Of a stretch of DNA of 9,991 nucleotides, positions 6,288 through 9,991 are shown piece after piece. Source of the stretch: Lentisphaerota bacterium (GTDB taxonomy: Bacteria; Verrucomicrobiota; Kiritimatiellia; RFP12; JAAYLN01). The stretch covers positions 1 through 9,991 of the forward strand of contig JAAYZJ010000138.1 of the NCBI GenBank assembly GCA_012514915.1. The letters are read 5' to 3'. Position numbers and translations under genes: made by a program. The notes beneath the pieces were generated by a model, which worked only from the letters and a program-made list of their open reading frames with translations, searched no databases and was not told the DNA's origin. Every line of letters starts with the position of its first letter. Position 1 is the stretch's first letter.

Positions 6288-7223
6288 CTACTCCTCGATC
6301 CGCATCCGCGCGCCGCGCAGCCGCAGGTTCGGATTGGTGATCACCGGCTTGGGCGGCGCGCGCACGATGCGCTCGCCGGCCCAGGCCTGCCAGCCCAGGG
6401 TCACCGCCCGGCTGCCGGCCTGCGTCATCACGTCCATGAAGCGCTCCTCGCCCCGCCACAGGGGGATGGGGCCCAGGCGGCGCACGAGCGGCGCCGCCGT
6501 GTTGCCTGTCGGCGCCGGGCCGAAGTCGGGCGGCTCCTCCTCGTTCACGCCCCAGAACCGCTCGTGGGACACCACCCCGTCGCTGACCTCGGGGGGGGGC
6601 GGTTCGTCCGGAACGGCGGCCGGCTCCTCGTCGCCCGTGCCGGCCGTGCCGGTGAGGGCGTCGCGCGTGAGGCCGCGGAGGGCGAGCAGCAGCAGCGGAT
6701 CCTGGTCGAACGCCTCGATCAGCAGAAAGAAGACCGCCGCCAGATGTTTACAGGGATTCACCCGGTCGGGGCAGTTGCAACGCGTCGTCAAATCGCTGCG
6801 CTGCTCGGGCAGGAGGGGGAGTCCCGCATCGGCGAAGAGGGAGGCGACGGTCTGGGGCAGCTCGCGCACGAGCAGTTCGGCCAGCAGCAGCGGCCGCTGG
6901 TGCAGTTCGCGGAGGATCTGTTCCTGCTGGCCCGTGGTCAGGGTGGAACAGGAGATTTCGCAGGCATAGGCCGCCGTGTCGGCTCCCTGCACACGGCCCA
7001 GGATGCGTCCCGCTTCGAGTTCGAGGGTCGTCACTTGCCCGCCGTAGGCGTAGCTCCGTCCGCGTCCCAGACGGGCGCCGACCTGGTGTTTCTCGAGGAG
7101 CAGCAGCCAGTGCCGACTCCACCAGTTGCGGGCGAAGCCATTGCGGCTGCTCTGCACGCGGATGCCGCCGCGGACCGGCAGGGGGACGCGCGGTGCAAAG
7201 TCGTTTTTCCGTTTGCGGCTCAT
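6288..7223 (-). CDS. SWIM zinc-finger protein, partner of SNF2 ATPase
   Basis: Length 311 residues from the ATG at 7223. A basic N-terminus (MSRKRKNDF) is followed by a Trp-rich stretch (RNWWSRHW, 32-39). The SWIM finger is complete: C149-x-C151 and C158-x-H160 (CNCPDRVNPCKH), followed by the usual LAAVFF helix. SWIM fingers bind DNA or protein and occur in bacterial SWI2/SNF2 proteins. Residues about 190-240 are an acidic, proline-rich linker encoded partly by a C9 tract (6591-6599). The rest (241-311) matches nothing I recognise. The start overlaps the SNF2 stop by ATGA, so translation is probably coupled, and the pair likely works as one complex. A longer frame reaching 7481 exists but would overlap the helicase by over 250 bases and lacks support, so the short start is preferred. 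Confidence 0.85.
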   Translation of the reverse strand: MSRKRKNDFAPRVPLPVRGGIRVQSSRNGFARNWWSRHWLLLLEKHQVGARLGRGRSYAYGGQVTTLELEAGRILGRVQGADTAAYACEISCSTLTTGQQEQILRELHQRPLLLAELLVRELPQTVASLFADAGLPLLPEQRSDLTTRCNCPDRVNPCKHLAAVFFLLIEAFDQDPLLLLALRGLTRDALTGTAGTGDEEPAAVPDEPPPPEVSDGVVSHERFWGVNEEEPPDFGPAPTGNTAAPLVRRLGPIPLWRGEERFMDVMTQAGSRAVTLGWQAWAGERIVRAPPKPVITNPNLRLRGARMRIEE

Positions 7224-9991
7224 GCCCACTCCTCCTCGTCGCCGGCCACGGCGTCGGCCGAGAGCGCCAGCACTTCGCGGAGCTTGTCGTTGGAGAGTTC
7301 GGTCAGCCAGGCCTCGCCGCTGCCGACGAGGTCGTCGGCCAGCGCGAGCTTGCTTTCGATCAGGGCGTCGATCCGAGCCTCGAGCGTTCCCGAACAGATG
7401 AATTTGTGGACGAACACATGGCGCGTCTGCCCGATGCGGTGCACGCGGTCGGTCGCCTGATTCTCGACGGCGGGGTTCCACCAGCGGTCAAAATGAAACA
7501 CGTGGTTGGCGCGCGTCAAATTGAGCCCCGTGCCGCCGGCCTTGAGCGACAGGATGAAGAGCGGCGGCCCCGAACCCTGCTGGAACCGGTTGATCATCGT
7601 CGTGCGGGCGTCGCGCCCGACGCCCCCGTGCAGGAAGGGGATTTCACAGCCGATCCGCTCGCGGAGATGCTCCTGCAGCAGTGTCCCCATGACGGCGTAC
7701 TGCGTGAAAATCAGGGCACTTTCGCCGTTGGCGATCACTTCCTCAACCAGCGCATTCAGACGCGTGAGCTTGCCGGAGCGGTGGACGTCGTCCCGCGGGT
7801 GGGCCGGGTCTTTTTCCCTGGCCTCGCCCGCGACGCCGCGCAGGTAGTGGAGGGGGTGGTTGCAGATCTGCTTGAGCCGGGTCAGCGTGGCCAGCACGAA
7901 GCCGCGCCGCGCCCGCCCATCGGCCGTGCCAAGCCCCGCGTCGAGCCGGTGCAATTCGGATGCATAGAGCGCGGCCTGCTCGGGCGTCAGATTGCAGAAG
8001 ACCTTGTTTTCAACCCGGTCGGGAAGATCGGCGATGACCTCGGGATCGCGCTTGAGCCGGCGCAGGATGAACGGGGCCGTGATCTGACGCAGCACCGTGC
8101 GCGCGCCGGAATCGACGCCCGTCCGGATCGGACGGAGGAACCGGCGGTTGAACTGGGCGCGCGTCCCCAGCAGGCCGGGGTTGAGGAAGTCCATCAGGGC
8201 CCACAGGTCGCCCACCTGGTTCTCCAGCGGGGTTCCCGTCAGGGCGAGGCGGAAGTCGGCCGTGAGCGCCCGCGCGGCCCGCGATTGCAGCGTGGCGGGG
8301 TTCTTGATGTTCTGGGCCTCGTCGAGGACGACCATCGACCAGTGGACGTGGTTGAGGGTGGCGAAGTCGCGGCAGAGGAGGGCGTAACTGGTGATGACGA
8401 TGTCGTGCTGCGCCGCCTCCTGCGGCAGGACGCGGCCGAACGCCCGGTTGGCGCCGTAGTGCGTCAGCACGCGCAGGCGGGGCGTGAAGCGGCCGGACTC
8501 GTATCGCCAGTTGGCGATCAGTGAAAGCGGACAGACCAGGAGGATGGGCCGGTCGAGACCCTGGTCCCGAGCATGCTGGAAGAGCGCGAGAGCCTGGATG
8601 GTCTTGCCCAGGCCCATGTCGTCGGCCAGGCAGGCACCGAGGCCCCAGCGCCGCAGCCAGGCGAGCCAGGAATAGCCGCGCTGCTGATAGGGACGGAGTT
8701 CGCCCGAGAAGGTCTCGGGGGGGGGCAGCGGATCGATGCGCGTGTCGCCGCGCAGCCGGTTCAGCCAGTCGCCGACCGGTCCCTGCCGGACCAGGGCGCC
8801 GGTCTCGATGCGCACACCGTCGTCGGCCTCGCCGCCGACCGCGAGCCGGAGCAGGTCGCGCAGCGTGATACCGCGGACCCGGCGCTCCCGGAGCTGCCGG
8901 ATGGCGGCGAGGGCCTCCGTGCGGTCGATGGCGATCCAGCGCCCCTGCCAGTGGATGAGGGGCTGCCGCGATTCAAGCAGGGCCTTGAGTGCTTCGGGCG
9001 TGATCGCCTGCCCGCCGAGCACGAGGGTCCAGTTCACCTCGGCAAGCTGGTCCAACCCCAGCCGGGCAAAGCTGTCCGGATCATCCTGCGCGGCCGCGAG
9101 CAGTGCCCGCAGGCGCACCGGGTTGGCTTCCGATGGATCGCTCCACCAGGCCGGCACCTGGACGGCAAAGCCGGCGGACCGCAGGACGGCGACATCCTGG
9201 GCCAGGAAATTGTAGGCCTCGCCCGTGTCGAGCGGAACGCCAGCCGGCGTCGCCTCGGATTCGTGCGCGCGGAGGCAGGGACTAAGCGTGACCGCCTGCC
9301 CGAGGGACGTCAGCGCGTATTCCCGGATGCGGGGCGGGACCTGCATCAACGCGTGAATGGGCACCAGGCGGGGCGGCGCGCCGGTCTCGACGCCGATATG
9401 CAGATGCCAGACCGCCGGGTGCGGCGTGGCGGGCTCCTCGAGGCGGAACATCAGCCGGCAGTTGCCGGCCTGGCCGATCATCAAGGGGCGGCGCCAGGCG
9501 GCGAGGGCGGCGGCCAATTGCTCCAGATCCTCCGGGACCTCGTCCCACCGGACGTGGCGTCCATCGGTGCGGAGCGAGGCCAGCCAGGCCGCATGTGCGC
9601 TGGCGGGCTTCCCCTTGCGTGCCTGCGCCCGCGTCAGAGGGGTCGTGACCGCGCTGCGGACGAGTCGGTCGACGGCCTGCTCCAGGAAATCGCGGGCGAC
9701 GACCAGCCGTGCCGACGCGTGGTCCAGGGCGGCCGGGCGCGTGTTCCCCGCGGCAAGGGCGCATGCGGCGGGCGGCAACGCCGCAGCCAGATGCGTCAAC
9801 CGGCGTTCGTCATCCGCGCCGAGAACGGGCCGCCAGAAACTCTCGAAGTGTGGGTTTCCGCGGTCGCGCTGGATCGCGGGCAGGACAACCTGGCGGGCGA
9901 CCAGAGCCCCCGCGAGCCGCCACAGCCGGCTCCAGACCATCAACGACCGTCCCACGTGCAGGCGGCGGCCCAGTTCCGGCCCGTTCGAGCA
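7220..9991 (-). CDS. SNF2-family ATPase/helicase with bacterial SNF2-associated N-terminal region, 5' truncated
   Basis: The frame is open through the right edge (12 further codons upstream of a GTG at 9955 that has no ribosome site), so the start lies outside. Numbering here is from 9955 (911 residues). Residues about 1-405 resemble the N-terminal region of bacterial SNF2 proteins (DUF3670-like; PLMRLEEP-type strand near 167-174). ATPase lobe 1: LRPYQQRG (420-427), Walker A DDMGLGKT (445-452), DEAQ (545-548, in place of DEAH) and LTGTPLEN (572-579). Lobe 2: IFTQY (749-753), LHGG (775-778), KAGGTGLNL (805-813) and DRVHRIGQ (836-843). All motor motifs are intact, so it should be an active ATP-driven DNA translocase or nucleoprotein remodeller. 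It is followed by the SWIM gene in the same operon. A C9 tract (8717-8725) encodes the proline hinge just before the motor. The cellular role (repair, transcription recycling or defence) is not determined. Confidence 0.93.
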   Translation of the reverse strand, partial: CSNGPELGRRLHVGRSLMVWSRLWRLAGALVARQVVLPAIQRDRGNPHFESFWRPVLGADDERRLTHLAAALPPAACALAAGNTRPAALDHASARLVVARDFLEQAVDRLVRSAVTTPLTRAQARKGKPASAHAAWLASLRTDGRHVRWDEVPEDLEQLAAALAAWRRPLMIGQAGNCRLMFRLEEPATPHPAVWHLHIGVETGAPPRLVPIHALMQVPPRIREYALTSLGQAVTLSPCLRAHESEATPAGVPLDTGEAYNFLAQDVAVLRSAGFAVQVPAWWSDPSEANPVRLRALLAAAQDDPDSFARLGLDQLAEVNWTLVLGGQAITPEALKALLESRQPLIHWQGRWIAIDRTEALAAIRQLRERRVRGITLRDLLRLAVGGEADDGVRIETGALVRQGPVGDWLNRLRGDTRIDPLPPPETFSGELRPYQQRGYSWLAWLRRWGLGACLADDMGLGKTIQALALFQHARDQGLDRPILLVCPLSLIANWRYESGRFTPRLRVLTHYGANRAFGRVLPQEAAQHDIVITSYALLCRDFATLNHVHWSMVVLDEAQNIKNPATLQSRAARALTADFRLALTGTPLENQVGDLWALMDFLNPGLLGTRAQFNRRFLRPIRTGVDSGARTVLRQITAPFILRRLKRDPEVIADLPDRVENKVFCNLTPEQAALYASELHRLDAGLGTADGRARRGFVLATLTRLKQICNHPLHYLRGVAGEAREKDPAHPRDDVHRSGKLTRLNALVEEVIANGESALIFTQYAVMGTLLQEHLRERIGCEIPFLHGGVGRDARTTMINRFQQGSGPPLFILSLKAGGTGLNLTRANHVFHFDRWWNPAVENQATDRVHRIGQTRHVFVHKFICSGTLEARIDALIESKLALADDLVGSGEAWLTELSNDKLREVLALSADAVAGDEEEWA
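7229..7237 (-). promoter_or_regulatory. Ribosome binding site of the SWIM gene, embedded in SNF2 3' end
   Basis: On the minus strand GAGGAGGAG lies 5 bases before the SWIM ATG. The same bases encode the acidic tail (DEEEW) of the SNF2 protein, so the site and the 4-base ATGA overlap together indicate translational coupling. Confidence 0.7.

Noticed and set aside
4852..6459. Long minus-strand open frame (535 codons) antisense to the Gfo/Idh/MocA gene
   Set aside because: Its translation is Arg/Gly/Val/Asp-rich with no recognisable domain. The opposite strand encodes a complete conserved enzyme with promoter and ribosome site, and the frame would run over the divergent control region. It is a GC-rich shadow.
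5700..7460. Plus-strand open frame (586 codons) spanning two genes
   Set aside because: It overlaps the Gfo/Idh/MocA gene in another frame and then runs antisense through the SWIM and SNF2 genes; the translation is low-complexity Arg/Pro/Ala-rich.
7193..8524. Plus-strand open frame (443 codons) antisense to the SNF2 gene
   Set aside because: It mirrors the conserved helicase motifs on the other strand and has no domain of its own or plausible ribosome site.
9940..9955. GTG at 9955 or ATG at 9940 as the true SNF2 start
   Set aside because: The frame continues without a stop to the window edge, no ribosome site precedes either codon, and the family normally has more N-terminal sequence, so the start is probably outside.
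7220..9991. SNF2 gene as part of a DISARM or other named anti-phage system
   Set aside because: No methylase, DUF1998, PLD nuclease or other partner is visible; the downstream flank is sugar metabolism. SNF2 alone does not support a defence call, though the upstream side is unseen.
1..9991. CRISPR array, tRNA, rRNA, insertion sequence or attachment-site signatures
   Set aside because: No regularly spaced repeats, cloverleaf-like segments, transposase motifs or flanking direct repeats were recognised on either strand.

Overview
This is a GC-rich bacterial window holding six protein-coding genes, two of them cut by the window edges. No rRNA, tRNA, CRISPR array, transposase or phage gene was seen. 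The host is probably a member of the PVC superphylum (Verrucomicrobiota, Kiritimatiellota or Lentisphaerota). This is an inference from two features: the C-terminal module of the first protein (a DPDGDG calcium loop, a GGDP motif, then YARR and DLVHW) is a style I associate with large secreted proteins of that group, and the second gene is an inverse-autotransporter-type barrel of the kind found next to such proteins. No marker gene is present to settle it.

Layout. Positions 1-2381 (+) hold the 3' part of a large secreted or surface repeat protein: cadherin-like Ig folds, then five FG-GAP beta-propeller repeats, then a calcium-binding C-terminal module. It is followed after 32 bases by a gene at 2414-3517 (+) for an outer-membrane barrel related to the intimin/invasin translocator, with a proline-rich tail. 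The two read as one operon, probably a surface-display pair in which 'passenger' and 'barrel' are separate proteins. A GC-rich hairpin at 3536-3569 separates it from the convergent next gene.

Positions 3566-6285 hold a divergent pair of sugar or polyol oxidoreductases: a medium-chain Zn-dependent dehydrogenase of the sorbose-1-phosphate reductase type (-) and a Gfo/Idh/MocA-family dehydrogenase with a cysteine-rich insert (+). The 173-base region between them holds two well-formed sigma70-like promoters facing away from each other, each with a 17-base spacer, and a perfect inverted repeat touching the plus-strand -35 box. They are likely co-regulated genes of carbohydrate catabolism; their regulator is not in the window.

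Positions 6288-9991 (-) hold an operon of a large SNF2-family ATPase (5' end beyond the right edge) and a SWIM zinc-finger protein, joined by a 4-base ATGA overlap. This is a putative chromatin- or DNA-remodelling or repair pair of unknown role. Each gene carries one C9 mononucleotide tract in its coding strand, which would be frameshift-prone.

The most unusual points are the split barrel/passenger surface locus, the apparent in-frame fusion of a truncated cadherin-like repeat to the FG-GAP propeller, and the translationally coupled SNF2-SWIM pair with two C9 tracts.
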